Counted from the first letter of the stretch, positions 1 to 10,499 are shown. The stretch is DNA of 33,823 nt from Zygnema cylindricum (GCA_037447655.1 JBBHKE010000531.1:1-33823), one strand, 5' to 3'. Numbers and translations: made by a program. Notes: generated by a model not told the origin, from the sequence alone.

Positions 1-2845
1 CAAGAATTGTTTCCTAAATAACACAAACGGTTAGCGATAACAAGAATTAGTACCTAAAATACACAAACAGTTAGCGATAACAAGAATTGTGACCTAAATT
101 ACACAAACTGTTAGCGATAACAATAAATGTTATTTAAATTTCAAAAACTGTTAGCGATAACAAAAATTATTACCTAACTTACAGAAATTGTTAGCGCAAA
201 CAGGAATTGTTATCTAACTTACATATAGTGTTAGCGATAACAAGAATTGTTACCTAAATTAACCAAAGAATAAGCGATAACAGGAACTGTTATCTAAATT
301 ACACCAACTGTTTACGCTTAGCGGAATTGTTACCTAACTTACATATACTGTTAGCGATAACAAGAATTATCAACTAAATTACACAAACTGTTAGCGATAA
401 CAAGAATTGTTACCTAAATTACAAAAACTGTTAGCGATAACAAAAATTGTTACCTAAATTACACAAACTGTTAGCGATAACAAGAATTGTTACCTAAATT
501 ACACAAACAGTTGGCGATAACAAGAATTGTTACCTAAGTTACAAAAACTGTTAGCGATAACAAATATTATGAACTAAATTGCACAAACTATTAGTGATAA
601 CAAGAATTATTACCTAAATTACAAAAACTGTTAGCGATAACAAAAATTGTTACCTAAATTACACAAACTGTTAGCGATAACAAGAATTGTTACCTAAATT
701 ACACAAACTGTTTGCGCTTGCAGGAATTGTTACCTAACTTACACAAACTATTAGGGATAACAAGAATTGTTACCTAAATTAAAAAAACTGTTAGTGATAA
801 CAAGACTTGTTTCCTGGATTCTACAAATTGTTAGCGATAACAAGAACAGTTACCTAAATCACACAAACAGTTAGCGATAACAATAAATGTTTCCTAAATA
901 ACAGAAACGGTTAGCGATAACAAAAATTGGTACCTAAAATACACAAACAGTAACCAATAACAAAAATTGTGACCTAAATTACACTAATTGTTAGCGATAA
1001 CAATAATTGTTATTTAAATTTCAAAAATTGTTAGCGATAACAAGAATTGTTACCTAAATTACACAAACTAGTAGCGATAATAAGAATTGTGACCTATCTA
1101 ACACAAATTGTTAGCAATAACAAAAAATAGTTACCTTAAATACAAAAATTGTTAGCGATAACAAGAATTGTTACCTAAATTACACAAACTGTGAGCGATA
1201 ACAAGAATTGTTACCTAAATTACACAAACATTTAGCGATAACACAAATTGGTTACCTAACTTACACAAATAATAGCGATAACAACAATTATTACCTAACT
1301 TACACAAACTGTTAGCGCAAACAGGAATTGTTATCTAACTTACCTATAGTGTTAGCGATAACAAGAATTGTTACCTAAATTAACCATAGAATAAGCGATA
1401 ACAAGAATTGTTATCTAAATTACACCAACTGTTTGCGCTTACTGGAATTATTACCTAAATTACAAAAACTGTTAGCGATAACAAAAATTGTTACCTAAAT
1501 TACACAAACAGTTGGCGATAACAAGAATTGTTACCTAAGTTACAAAAACTGTTAGCGATAACAAGAATTGTTACCTAAATTACACAAAATGTTAGCAATA
1601 ACAAGAATTGTAACCTAAATTACACAAACAGTTAGCGATAACAAGAATTGTTTCCTAAATTACACAAACAGTTAGCGATAACAAATATTGGTACCTAAAG
1701 TTCACAAACTGTTAGCGATAACAAGAATTGTTACCTAAATTACAAAAATTGTTAGCAATAACAAGAATTGTTACCTAAATTACATAGACTATTAGGGATA
1801 ACAAGAATTGTTTCCTAATTTACACAAACGATTAGCGATAACAAGAATTGTTACCTAAATTACAAAAACTGTTAGCGATAACAAGAATTGTTACCTAAAT
1901 TACACAAACTGTGTGCGATAACAAGAATTGTTACCTAAATTACACAAACATTTAGCGATAACAGAAATTGGTACCTAAAGTACACAAACACTTAGCGATA
2001 ACAAGAATTGTTACCTAAATTACATAAACCGTTAGCGATAACAAGAATTGTTACCTAAATTACAAAATTTGTTAGCTATAACAAAAATTGTGACCTAAAT
2101 TACACAAACAGTTAACGATAACAAGAATTGTTTCCTAAATTACACAAACGGATAGCGATAACAGGAATTCTTACCTAAAGTACACAAACAGTTAGCGATA
2201 ACAATAAATGTGACCTAAATTACACAAACTCTTAGCGATAAGAAAAAATATTACCTAAATTACACAAACTCTTAGCGATAAGAAAAATTATTACCTAAAT
2301 TACCCAACGGTTAGCGATAACAAGAATTGATACCTAAAATACACAAAAAGTTAGCAATAACAAGAATTGTTACTTAAACTACACCGACAGTTTGCAATAA
2401 CAAGAATTGTTACCTAAATTAACCAAACAGTTAACGATAACAGAAATTGTTATCTAAATTACACACACTGTTTGTGCTTACAGAAATTATTACCTAAATT
2501 AAAAAAATTGTTAGCGATAAAAGAATTATTACCTACATTATACAAAATGTTAGCGATATCAAGAATTGTTACCTAAATTACACAAACACTTAGCGATAAC
2601 AAGAAATGTTACCTAAATTACAAAAATTGTTAGCAATTACAAGAATTGTTACCTAAATTACACAAATTGTTAGCGATAACAAGAATTGTTACCTAAATTA
2701 CACAAACTGTTAGCGATAACAGGAATTGTTATTTAAATTACACAAGCTGTTAGCGAAACAAGAATTGCTACATAAATTACACAAACTAATAGCAATAACA
2801 AGAATTGTTACCTAAATTACACAAATGGTTAGCGATAACAGGAAT

Positions 2846-3117
2846 TGGTACCTAAAGTACACAAACTGTCAGCGCTAACAATAATGGTTACCTAACTCAC
2901 ACAAACTTTTAGCTATAACAAGAATTGTTACCTAACTTACACAAAATCTCAACGCTAACAGATTTTGTTATCTAACTTACATATACTGTTAGCGATAACA
3001 AGAATTGTTACCTAAATTAACCAAAGAGTAAGGGATAACAGGAAATGTTATCTAAATTACACCAACTGTTTGCGCTTACTGGAATTGTTACCTAACTTAC
3101 ATATAGTGTTAGCGATA
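2846..3117 (+). repeat. Duplicated segment D, copy 1
   Basis: Matches 19211..19482 over about 272 bp at offset 16365, including the rare variants ATCTCAACGCTAACAGATTTTG and GAGTAAGGGATAACAGG (given here only as short diagnostic strings). It is one instance of the recurring multi-monomer block. Confidence 0.85.
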
Positions 3118-3500
3118 ACAAGAATTGTTACCTATTTACACAAACTGTTAGCGATAACAAGAATTATGAACTAAATTACACAAACTGTTAGCGATAACAA
3201 AAATTGTTACCTAAATTAAAAAAACTGTTAGCGATAACAAAAATTGTTACCTAAATAACACAAACTGTTAGCGATAACAAAAATTGTTACCTAAATTACA
3301 CAAACTGTTTGCGCTTGCAGGAATTGTTACCTAACTAACACATACTGTCAGGGAAAACAAGAATTGTTACCTAAATTAAAAAAATTGTTAGCGGTAAACA
3401 AGAATTGTTACCTGAATTTTAAAAATTGTTAGCGATAACAAGAATATTTACCTAAATCACACAAACTGTTAGCGATAACAAGAATTGTTACCTAAATTTC

Positions 3501-4550
3501 ACAAACGGTTAGCAATAACAAGAATTTTTTCCTAAATAACACAAACGGTTAGCAATAACAAGAATTGGTACCTAAAATACAGAAACAGTTAAATATAACA
3601 AGAATTATGACCTAAATTACACAAACTGTTAGCGATAACAATATTTGTTACCTAAATTTCAAAAACTCTTAGCGATAACAAAAATTGTTACCTAAATTAC
3701 ACAAACTAGTAGCGATAATAAGAATTGTGACCTATCTTACACAAACTGTTAGCGATAACAAGAATAGTTACCTTAATTACAAAAATTGTTAGCAATAACA
3801 GAAATTGTTTCCTAAATTACACAAACGGTTAGCGATAACACGAAATGTTACCTAAATTACACAAACTGTTAGGGATAACAAGAATTGTTACTTCAACTAC
3901 ACAAATTGTTAGCGATAACAAGAATTATTATCTAAATTACACAAACTGTTAGCGATAATAAGAATTGTTTCCTAAAATAAATCAAACGGTTAGCGATAAC
4001 AATAATTGTAACCTAAATTACAAAAACTGTCAACGAAACAAGAATTGTTATATAATTTACACAAACAATTAGCGATAACAAGAATTGTTTCCTAAATTAC
4101 ACAAACAGTAAGCGATAACAAAAATTGTTACCTAAATCACAAAAACTGTTAGCGATAACGAGAATTGTTACTTAAATTACACAAACTGTTAGCGTTAACA
4201 AGAATTGTTAGCTAAATTACAAAAACTCTTAGCGATAACAAGACTTGTTTCCTAAAGTACACAAAGAATTAGCGATAACAAAATTTTTGACCTAAATGAC
4301 ACAAACTGTTAGCGATAACAAGAATTGTTACCTAAATTACAAAAACTGTTAGCGATAACAAAAATTGTTACCTAAATTACACAAACTGTTAGCGATAACA
4401 AGAATTGTTACCTAACTTACACAAACTGTAAGCGATAACATTAATTGTTACCTACATTACAAAAACTGTTGGCGAAACAAGAATTGTTACTTAAATTACA
4501 CAAACTGTTATCGATAACAAAAATTGTTACCTAAATTACACAAACGGTTA
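3501..4550 (+). repeat. Duplicated segment B, copy 1
   Basis: Aligns with 13322..14330 at an offset of 9821 that falls to about 9780, because copy 2 lacks one monomer around 14160. Shared rare variants include CTAGTAGCGATAATAAG, TAACACGAAATG and AGCGTTAAC. Similarity is weaker in the first 150 bp. Confidence 0.85.
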
Positions 4551-4560
4551 GCGATAACAA

Positions 4561-5671
4561 GAATTGTTACTTCAACTACACAAATTGTTAGCGATAACAA
4601 TAATTGTTACCTATATTACAAAAACTGTTAGCAATAACAAGAATTATCACCTAAATTACACAAACTATTAGCGATAAAAACAATTGTTACCTAATTTACA
4701 CAAACAGTAAGCGATAATAAAAAATGTTTCCTAAATTACACAAACGGTTAGCGATAACAATAAATGTAACCTAAATTACAAAAAATGTTAGCGTAACAAG
4801 AATTGTTACATAATTTACACAAACAGTTAGCGATAAGAAGAATTGTTTCCTAAATTACACAAACGGTAAGCGATAACAAAAATTGTTACCTATATCACAA
4901 AAACTGTTAGCAATAACGAGAATTGTTACCTAAATTACAGAAACTGTTAGTGATAACTAGAATTGTTAGCTAAATTACAAAAATTGTTAGCGATAACAAG
5001 AATTGTTTCCTAAAGTACACAAACTTTTAGCGATAACAAGAATTGTTACCTAACTTACACAAACTGTTAGCGATAACAAGAATTGTTACCTACATTACAA
5101 AAACTGTTAGCGAAACAAGAATTGTTACTTAAATTACACAAACTGTTAGCGATAACAATAATTGTAACCTAAATTACACAAACGGTTAGGGATAACAAGA
5201 ATTGGTACCTAAAGTACACAAACTGTGAGCGCTAACAGTAATGGTTACCTAACTCACACAAACTTTTAGCGATAACAGGAATTGTCACCTAACTTACACA
5301 AAATGTCAAGGCTAACAAGTTTTGTTATCTAACTTACATATACTGTTAGCAATAACAAGAATTGCTACCTAAATTAACCAAAGAGTAACGATATCAATAA
5401 TTGTTATCTAAATTACACCAACTGTTTGCGCTTACTGGAATTGTTACCTAATTTACATATACTGTTAGCGATAACAAGAATTGTTACCTAAATTACAAAA
5501 ACTGTTAGCTAAAAAAAGAAATTTTACCTAAATTACACAAACTCAATGCGTTGCAAGAATTGTTACCTAACTTACACAAACTGTTAGCGATAACAAGAAT
5601 TATGATCTAAATTACAAAGACTGTTAGCGATAACAATAATTGTTACCTAAATTACACAAACTGTTAGGGAT
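4561..5671 (+). repeat. Duplicated segment A, copy 1 (interrupted by the element)
   Basis: Matches 15937..17086, continuing across the element into 11220..11358. Diagnostic shared oddities are the run of seven As with a degenerate monomer at 5516..5545, and CTCAATGCGTTGC near 5542. Copy 1 is one monomer shorter close to the insertion (one monomer of 16990..17070 is missing). Confidence 0.9.
5667..5671. repeat. Left target-site duplication GGGAT
   Basis: GGGAT ends the left satellite arm and is repeated directly after the 3' LTR at 11220..11224. Five bases is the usual Copia integrase stagger. Removing the element and one GGGAT restores a normal variant monomer (TTAGGGATAAC), so these boundaries are well supported. 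Confidence 0.9.
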
Positions 5672-5956
5672 TATTGAAAAGTAAGCTTTAGTAAGTCTTA
5701 GAAATTGAGTCTAGGACTTAGAATATTTTTAGAATACCAACTGTTCAATATTGACCAAATTTAGTGTAGATTTTTTTGTAGTATCTACACGAATTGATAT
5801 CTTTTAGTAAATTAGTGTGCAGGGCCGCCAATGAATGTAGACGTGAAAAGAATCACCCGGATTTTTAGGGTATAGATATTGTTAGTGGACAATTCTGGTC
5901 CAAACACTTAGATTTTTGTCAGTAGGGTGTCTGGTGAACCATGTACATACGTTTTT

Positions 5957-6016
5957 GATGTTTTCTAGATCTTTTAGATGTTTTTTAGATCTTTTAGATG
6001 TTTTCTAGATCTTTTG
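5957..6016 (+). repeat. Three tandem 20-bp units in the 5' LTR
   Basis: Units start at 5957, 5977 and 5997, each reading GATGTTTTCTAGATCTTTTA with at most one change. They lie about 180 to 240 bp upstream of the TATA-like box. Short tandem repeats in the U3 part of plant and animal Copia LTRs often act as transcription enhancers; that role here is an inference. Confidence 0.85.
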
Positions 6017-6197
6017 AGTATTTAGTTCAATTAGGATTGATCAATTCAATACAGAATGTACATTCTACACAAGAATTAAGGAAATGAGAGCACTGAGTGC
6101 AGTTTAAGGTGTTTTATGCTCTATTGTCTCTAATTTGCTTGAAGTACATGTTTGTTTGGATGAAATACCTCTTTCGTTTGGAGTTACATATCGCAAC

Positions 6198-6204
6198 TAT
6201 AAAT
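6198..6204 (+). promoter_or_regulatory. Candidate TATA box of the element promoter
   Basis: TATAAAT lies 43 bp before the LTR-encoded ATG at 6247, so transcription would start near 6225..6232 and leave a leader of roughly 15 to 20 bases. The 3' LTR has TATAGAT at the matching place. Position and motif fit a core promoter, but no start site is known. Confidence 0.5.
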
Positions 6205-6246
6205 CTAGTCTTCTAGGCATTTCTCTTTGGGTTTGCTTCCGCTAAC

Positions 6247-6378
6247 ATGTCTGATAATGGCTCAGCTCCTATTGCAAGTGCTCCTATTAGCCCTAGTGCT
6301 CCATCTGCTCCTGCTGGTGCAAGTGTTACTCCTAGTGGGAGTGGATCACAGCCGAGTCTTAATGCCCATGACCTTTAA
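6247..6378 (+). pseudogene. LTR-encoded N-terminal part of gag, cut off by a stop codon
   Basis: An ATG at 6247 opens a 43-codon frame rich in Ser, Ala and Pro, beginning MSDNGSAPIAS, that is exactly in frame with gag-pol (6385 is 46 codons downstream). It ends at TAA 6376..6378, which is followed by CAG, GTT and the ATG at 6385. The 3' LTR has CAA at the matching codon. The ancestral protein therefore probably started inside the LTR, crossed the primer site and ran on for 1412 residues. In yeast Ty1 the gag frame also starts within the LTR, so there is a precedent. In this copy the segment could act as a short upstream frame, with re-initiation six bases after its stop. The reading as a broken N-terminus rests on frame and on the 3' LTR and was not tested against related copies. 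Confidence 0.75.
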
Positions 6379-6380
6379 CA

Positions 6381-6393
6381 GGTTATGGGCCCA
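6381..6393 (+). promoter_or_regulatory. Primer binding site for a half initiator tRNA-Met
   Basis: GGTTATGGGCCCA begins with no gap after the 5' LTR. It is complementary to the anticodon arm of eukaryotic initiator tRNA-Met (UGGGCCCAUAACC, as I know that tRNA), not to the tRNA 3' end. The pairing ends at about nucleotide 39 of the tRNA, the end of the 5' half-tRNA that primes Drosophila copia. Most described plant Copia elements instead carry a TGGTATCAGAGC-type site matching the tRNA 3' end, and no such site is seen here. The site overlaps the gag-pol ATG at 6385, whose bases pair with the CAU anticodon. Confidence 0.85.
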
Positions 6394-9300
6394 TCGCCCA
6401 AATTGCCTATTTTTGACGGAACTGACTTCTTATATTGGGAAGATATGTTGAGCTCATATTTCGAGGAGAGGGACTTGTCATCCATTGTAGAAGGAACAGC
6501 GGATGTGACTGCGCCGGATAGGAGAAAGAAGAATCTCCATTGCCTCAACGTCTTGAAGCAGTCTATGACAAAAGATTTGGTAATGTCGTATTTTGAGATG
6601 AAAAAAGCTTCTGTTGTTTGGTTTAGTGTACGTGCTATGTATGTTCAGCTAGATGTTACCGTCCAGACAAACATAGCCACTCAGATTTTTGAATTTAAGT
6701 ATTCTGGAGGTAGTATGTCAGATCATTGTCATGCTATGAAAAGGTTGTTTCTTCAGAGTACTAGTGCAGGTGGGGACTTTTCACCACCTCAGCAGGCTAT
6801 GTTGTTGATGAGAACTTTGCCCGATGAATATAAGGGAGCCATGGATAGGCTTAGGGCTATTCCACAGCGTCAATGGAACATAGCATTAGCAATTCAACTT
6901 ATTTTGAGTGAAGAAGCTAACCAAATGTCACAAAGAGGTAGTAGTAAGTCTGTTCAGGCACTAGCTAACCAGTTTTCAGACTCTAAGATTGGCAATGGCA
7001 GTGGCAGAGGTAGTGGTCCTAGAAGGACACCTTTGACATGCTATTATTGTGATGAAAAAGGCCATGTTTTCAGATTGTGTAATGCCTACAAGAGAGCGAA
7101 AGCTACAGGAAATTTTCGCTCTGGTTGGGACGAAAGCCGGGTTCCTTCTCAATCTGGTGGACGGCCAACTTCTCTATTCAACGAACTAAAGGAGGAGGAT
7201 GTGAGCAGCTATCCTATCAACAGCGAAAAGAAATACTTTGCGATGGCACAAGCAACGGAAGGCGTGGAGGAAGACGAATGGATAATGGACTCCGGTGCAT
7301 CTGCCCACATGTGCCGCAATCGCCATCTATATGAGAGTATTCAATCTATTTCACCCATCAAAATTTATTTTAGTGATGATACCTTTGTTGAGTCAAAAGC
7401 AAAGGGGAGGGTGTCACTTATGTTGAACGTAGAGGGAAAACCTGTGAAAAGGGTTTTGGAAGATGTGTTGCATGTCCCAGCTTTTAAAAGAAACTTTTTC
7501 TCTACGTCAGTGGTAGAAAAGAAAGGTTTTAAAACTATATCTGAGAATGGAAAGAAAACAGTGAGTAAGAATGGGAAAATAGTTGCAGAAGGATTTGCTG
7601 GAGGAAACAATTTGTATCGGTTGAGTCTTGCAAATGATAATGACAATGATGTTATGTACTCAAGTGTAATCAGTGATTGTGATTTATGGCATAAACGTTT
7701 AGGACATGTGAATTATGATAGATTAGAAAAGATGGTAAATCAAAAAATGGTGGAAGGTGTAAAAATTAGTCAAAAACCAGCATCAAATGTATGTGATGGT
7801 TGTGCAATGGGAAAAATTCATAAGTTGCCTTTCCCTTCGCAAACTGATCATAGAAGTAGCAGGGTGCTAGAACTAATTTATTCAGATGTATGGGGGCCAT
7901 CTAGGTATCCATCTGTGGGAGGTGCTAAGTTTATGCTTACCTTTACTGATGACTATAGTAGATTTACTACAGTTTATTTTTTGAGAAGTAAGGATGAAGT
8001 TTTTTCAAAATTTAAAGAGTATAAGGCTTGGGTTGAGAATCTACATGAGAGAAAGATAGCGGGATTCAGATCTGATAATGGAGGGGAGTACATTTCTAAT
8101 GAGTTTGCAGAATTCCTAAAATTGCATGGAATCTCACGTCAACTAACCGTTCCTTATTCTCCGGAACAAAACGGTGTTTCAGAAAGGATGAATAGGACCA
8201 TATCAGAGTGTGCTAGGACAATGATGGCTGATATGGACATAGATTACAAATTTTGGGCAGAGGCTATGCATTGTGCAGCTTATGTGAGAAATAGGCTAGA
8301 AACAAGGGCAATAAAAGATAAAACTCCTTATGAAATGTGGACAGGACACAAACCAGATGTAAGTCACTTCAAAGTGTTTGGAAGTAAGGTATTTTTGCTA
8401 GATAATGATCCACAAAAATGGAAATTAGAGCCAAAAGGCATACCAGGTATATTTTTAGGGTATGATGATCATGCCAAGGGTTATAAAGTATATGACATTA
8501 AGAGAAATAGAGTTGTGGTAGCCAGAAACATCATAGTGAAGGATGAGGGAAGAGGAGTAGATGTATTTAGTCAATGTAGCAATGAAAAGAAAGATAAAAG
8601 TGTTGATTATATCTTTTTAGAGGAAAATCCTTTATTTTTCAAGAAAAATGTAGAAAATGCATCTAGTTTAAGTCAAAATGACTTGGAATCATCTTCTCCA
8701 CCAGAAACAGGAAGTGTTATGCCCGAAAGAGTTGTAGAATCTCCTCTACCTCAAGCTGAAACTGAATCACAAGAAGAATCACATGTATCAAGGAGGAGGA
8801 CCCAACCATCTATACCAGCGACAGAATTTCCAGGTGGAGTGAGGCGAAGTGCACGACTCAGGGGAGAAAATGCAGCCTTTGCTCATTCTGCACACATAGA
8901 AGAGCCTTTAACATTGAAAGAAGCTTTTTCGAGTAATGAAAGGGAACATTGGGTGGAAGCCGTCAATGAGGAAATGAAGTCCATCATGGAGGCCCAAACT
9001 TGGGATCTGGTGGAACTTCCTCCAGGAAGAAAGGCTATTGGAAGTAAATGGGTGTTTAAGTTAAAATTGAACCCAGATAATACCATAGACAGGTATAAGG
9101 CTCGCTTGGTTGCTAAGGGATATAATCAAAAGGAGGGGATAGATTATGAAGAAACATTTTCACCAGTTGTAAGGTTTCCATCTGTCCGCATCTTACTTAC
9201 ATTAGCTGCTATAGAGGATTTTGACATCCACCAAATGGATGTCAAAACTGCCTTTTTGCATGGTGATTTAGATGAGGTCATTTATATGAAGCAGCCTGAG

Positions 9301-10485
9301 GGTTATGAGGAAGTAGGAAAAGAAAATCTTGTGTGCAGACTTTTAAAATCATTGTATGGCCTAAAACAGGCCCCTAGGCAGTGGAACCGAAAATTAGATG
9401 AGTTCTTGACAGGATTAGGGTTTACTAGAATTAGCTCAGATCATTCAGTATATGTGATGTGTGGTGATAATCCTGATGAGGTGATATTCATTGCCGTGTA
9501 TGTTGATGATTTGCTGCTAATTAGTAGGAACAAAGAGGGAATTGCTAGGGTAAAACAGGCTCTTAATTCAAAATTTGAAATGAAAGATTTGGGTGAGGCA
9601 AAATATATCCTTGGAATACAAGTTGAAAGAGATAGAGAAAAGAAAATAATTAGACTAACTCAAAAAGAAGCGATAGGAAACATGTTGGAAAAATTTGGCT
9701 TGGCTGATGCCAAAGGTTGTGCAACTCCTATGGAGTATAAGCAAAAACTTGAAGGAATGGAACATGAGTTCGGAGTCCTAATAGATGAGGAACTCAGTGT
9801 AGAGGAGCAAAAATTTATGTCCCAAGTACCCTACAGGCAAGTAGTAGGAAGTTTGATTTACTTCATGAATTGCACTAGGCCTGATATAGCTGCAGCTGTT
9901 GGTGTGTTGAGTAGAAGTCTACAAAATCCACGAAAGAGAGATTGGGAGGCAGCAAAAAGGGTCTTAAGATATCTTGTTGGGACTAGGAATCTTTGGCTTA
10001 CTTTGGGAGGGGACAAGGTTAGTATTAATACGTGGAGTGATGCTAGCTATGGTGATGTGCCTAGTAGGAAGTCTACAACTGGGTATGTCATTCAGATTGG
10101 AAGTGGAACTTGTAGTTGGAGTAGTAAACTTCAAAAAGTCACGGCACAATCGACTATGGAAGCCGAATACATGGCTGCAAGCGCAGCCTTAAAGGAATTG
10201 CTTTGGATTAAGGCATTCCTTCAAGAATTGGGGTTTACACAACACGGAACACAAGTAATGTGGTGCGACAATCAGGCAGCCATTTCTGTGGCTACAAACC
10301 CAAGTCACCATTTTAAGAGTAAGCATATGGACATTCGGCTACATTTGGTACGTGAGAAAGTATTTGCAAAAGTGGTAAAACTTTGTTATTTGCCTGATGA
10401 GAAAATGGTTGCGGATATGTTGACAAAAGCACTTCCCGCTCCTAAATTGGAGTACTGCAGAAAAGCATGTGGTCTAAGTGAGTAA
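6385..10485 (+). CDS. Gag-Pol polyprotein of a Copia-type retrotransposon
   Basis: A 1366-residue uninterrupted frame encoding the whole Copia polyprotein. Gag occupies about residues 1-250; near its start, LPIFDGTDFLYW is the typical Copia Gag opening. A CCHC zinc knuckle for RNA binding lies at C219, C222, H227, C232. The aspartic protease motif is DSGAS at 302-306. Integrase has an HHCC zinc site (H436, H441, C470, C473) and a D,D35E core (D501, D564, E600). Reverse transcriptase has QMDVKTAFLHG (D952) and the YVDD active site at 1039-1042. RNase H has likely catalytic D1219, E1261, D1295 and D1344. All key residues are present. Gag and Pol share one frame with no shift, as usual for Copia. 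The protein would assemble cytoplasmic particles and copy and insert the element. The chosen ATG lies inside the primer site; the original start was probably at 6247. The stop at 10483 is only 22 bp before the 3' LTR. Confidence 0.97.
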   Translation: MGPSPKLPIFDGTDFLYWEDMLSSYFEERDLSSIVEGTADVTAPDRRKKNLHCLNVLKQSMTKDLVMSYFEMKKASVVWFSVRAMYVQLDVTVQTNIATQIFEFKYSGGSMSDHCHAMKRLFLQSTSAGGDFSPPQQAMLLMRTLPDEYKGAMDRLRAIPQRQWNIALAIQLILSEEANQMSQRGSSKSVQALANQFSDSKIGNGSGRGSGPRRTPLTCYYCDEKGHVFRLCNAYKRAKATGNFRSGWDESRVPSQSGGRPTSLFNELKEEDVSSYPINSEKKYFAMAQATEGVEEDEWIMDSGASAHMCRNRHLYESIQSISPIKIYFSDDTFVESKAKGRVSLMLNVEGKPVKRVLEDVLHVPAFKRNFFSTSVVEKKGFKTISENGKKTVSKNGKIVAEGFAGGNNLYRLSLANDNDNDVMYSSVISDCDLWHKRLGHVNYDRLEKMVNQKMVEGVKISQKPASNVCDGCAMGKIHKLPFPSQTDHRSSRVLELIYSDVWGPSRYPSVGGAKFMLTFTDDYSRFTTVYFLRSKDEVFSKFKEYKAWVENLHERKIAGFRSDNGGEYISNEFAEFLKLHGISRQLTVPYSPEQNGVSERMNRTISECARTMMADMDIDYKFWAEAMHCAAYVRNRLETRAIKDKTPYEMWTGHKPDVSHFKVFGSKVFLLDNDPQKWKLEPKGIPGIFLGYDDHAKGYKVYDIKRNRVVVARNIIVKDEGRGVDVFSQCSNEKKDKSVDYIFLEENPLFFKKNVENASSLSQNDLESSSPPETGSVMPERVVESPLPQAETESQEESHVSRRRTQPSIPATEFPGGVRRSARLRGENAAFAHSAHIEEPLTLKEAFSSNEREHWVEAVNEEMKSIMEAQTWDLVELPPGRKAIGSKWVFKLKLNPDNTIDRYKARLVAKGYNQKEGIDYEETFSPVVRFPSVRILLTLAAIEDFDIHQMDVKTAFLHGDLDEVIYMKQPEGYEEVGKENLVCRLLKSLYGLKQAPRQWNRKLDEFLTGLGFTRISSDHSVYVMCGDNPDEVIFIAVYVDDLLLISRNKEGIARVKQALNSKFEMKDLGEAKYILGIQVERDREKKIIRLTQKEAIGNMLEKFGLADAKGCATPMEYKQKLEGMEHEFGVLIDEELSVEEQKFMSQVPYRQVVGSLIYFMNCTRPDIAAAVGVLSRSLQNPRKRDWEAAKRVLRYLVGTRNLWLTLGGDKVSINTWSDASYGDVPSRKSTTGYVIQIGSGTCSWSSKLQKVTAQSTMEAEYMAASAALKELLWIKAFLQELGFTQHGTQVMWCDNQAAISVATNPSHHFKSKHMDIRLHLVREKVFAKVVKLCYLPDEKMVADMLTKALPAPKLEYCRKACGLSE

Positions 10486-10499
10486 GTCTTCTAAAGCTT

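Larger units (their letters stand above)
1..5671 (+). repeat. Left arm of a 40-bp tandem satellite array
   Basis: About 140 head-to-tail monomers of roughly 40 bp, all in one orientation, beginning before the window. A clean consensus copy is 17357..17396. It reads as an arm TGTTA, a GCGA centre, TAACAA, a GAA centre, TTGTTA, and then a linker CCTAAATTACACAAAC. Monomers typically differ from consensus at a few positions, and occasional copies are 1 to 16 bp short. No gene is visible: three monomers make 120 bp, so stop-free frames arise periodically by chance. No rRNA, tRNA or unique sequence was seen. This is satellite DNA; a centromeric or heterochromatic role is possible but not shown. Confidence 0.97.
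5672..6380 (+). repeat. 5' LTR (709 bp)
   Basis: Begins TATTGAAAAG and ends TTTAACA, with GGGAT on its left and the primer site on its right. It aligns over its whole length with 10508..11219. A hand alignment gives about 33 substitutions and about 5 small indels, near 5% divergence, with transitions and transversions about equal. It contains a threefold 20-bp repeat (5957..6016), a TATA-like box (6198..6204), and a short reading frame from 6247 that runs in the gag-pol frame toward the primer site. The LTR starts TA rather than TG, as does its partner. It should supply the promoter and the 5' end of the element RNA; R and U5 limits cannot be fixed from sequence alone. Confidence 0.95.

Noticed and set aside
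5661-5671. Telomere-like TTAGGG in monomer variants
   Set aside because: It is a single C-to-G change in the normal TTAGCGATAAC and never occurs as tandem TTAGGG units.
1-5671. CENP-B-box-like centromere motif in the monomer
   Set aside because: The monomer has no TTCG...CGGGA-type core; centromere identity cannot be claimed from sequence.
5672-6380. LTR start placed at TGAAAAG (5675) to obtain a canonical TG end
   Set aside because: That boundary would leave no matching target duplication and a gap after the purine tract. TATTG gives a perfect GGGAT duplication, abuts AAGGGGAG and mirrors the CAACA end.
6381-6420. Conventional primer site matching the 3' end of a tRNA
   Set aside because: No TGGTATCAGAGC-like sequence or other TGG-starting tRNA tail match was found after the 5' LTR. 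The anticodon-arm match starts exactly at the LTR end.
6227-6451. 74-codon frame starting in the 5' LTR at 6227
   Set aside because: It is Leu-rich and in a different frame from the Ser/Ala/Pro leader and gag. The in-frame leader from 6247 explains the region better.
7365-9086. Reading frames opposite or overlapping gag-pol (7125..7334 plus; 7365..7646 minus; 8883..9086 minus; 9964..10149 minus; 9974..10192 plus)
   Set aside because: They are short frames lying over well-conserved Pol domains, with no recognisable product; they are shadows of the gag-pol frame.
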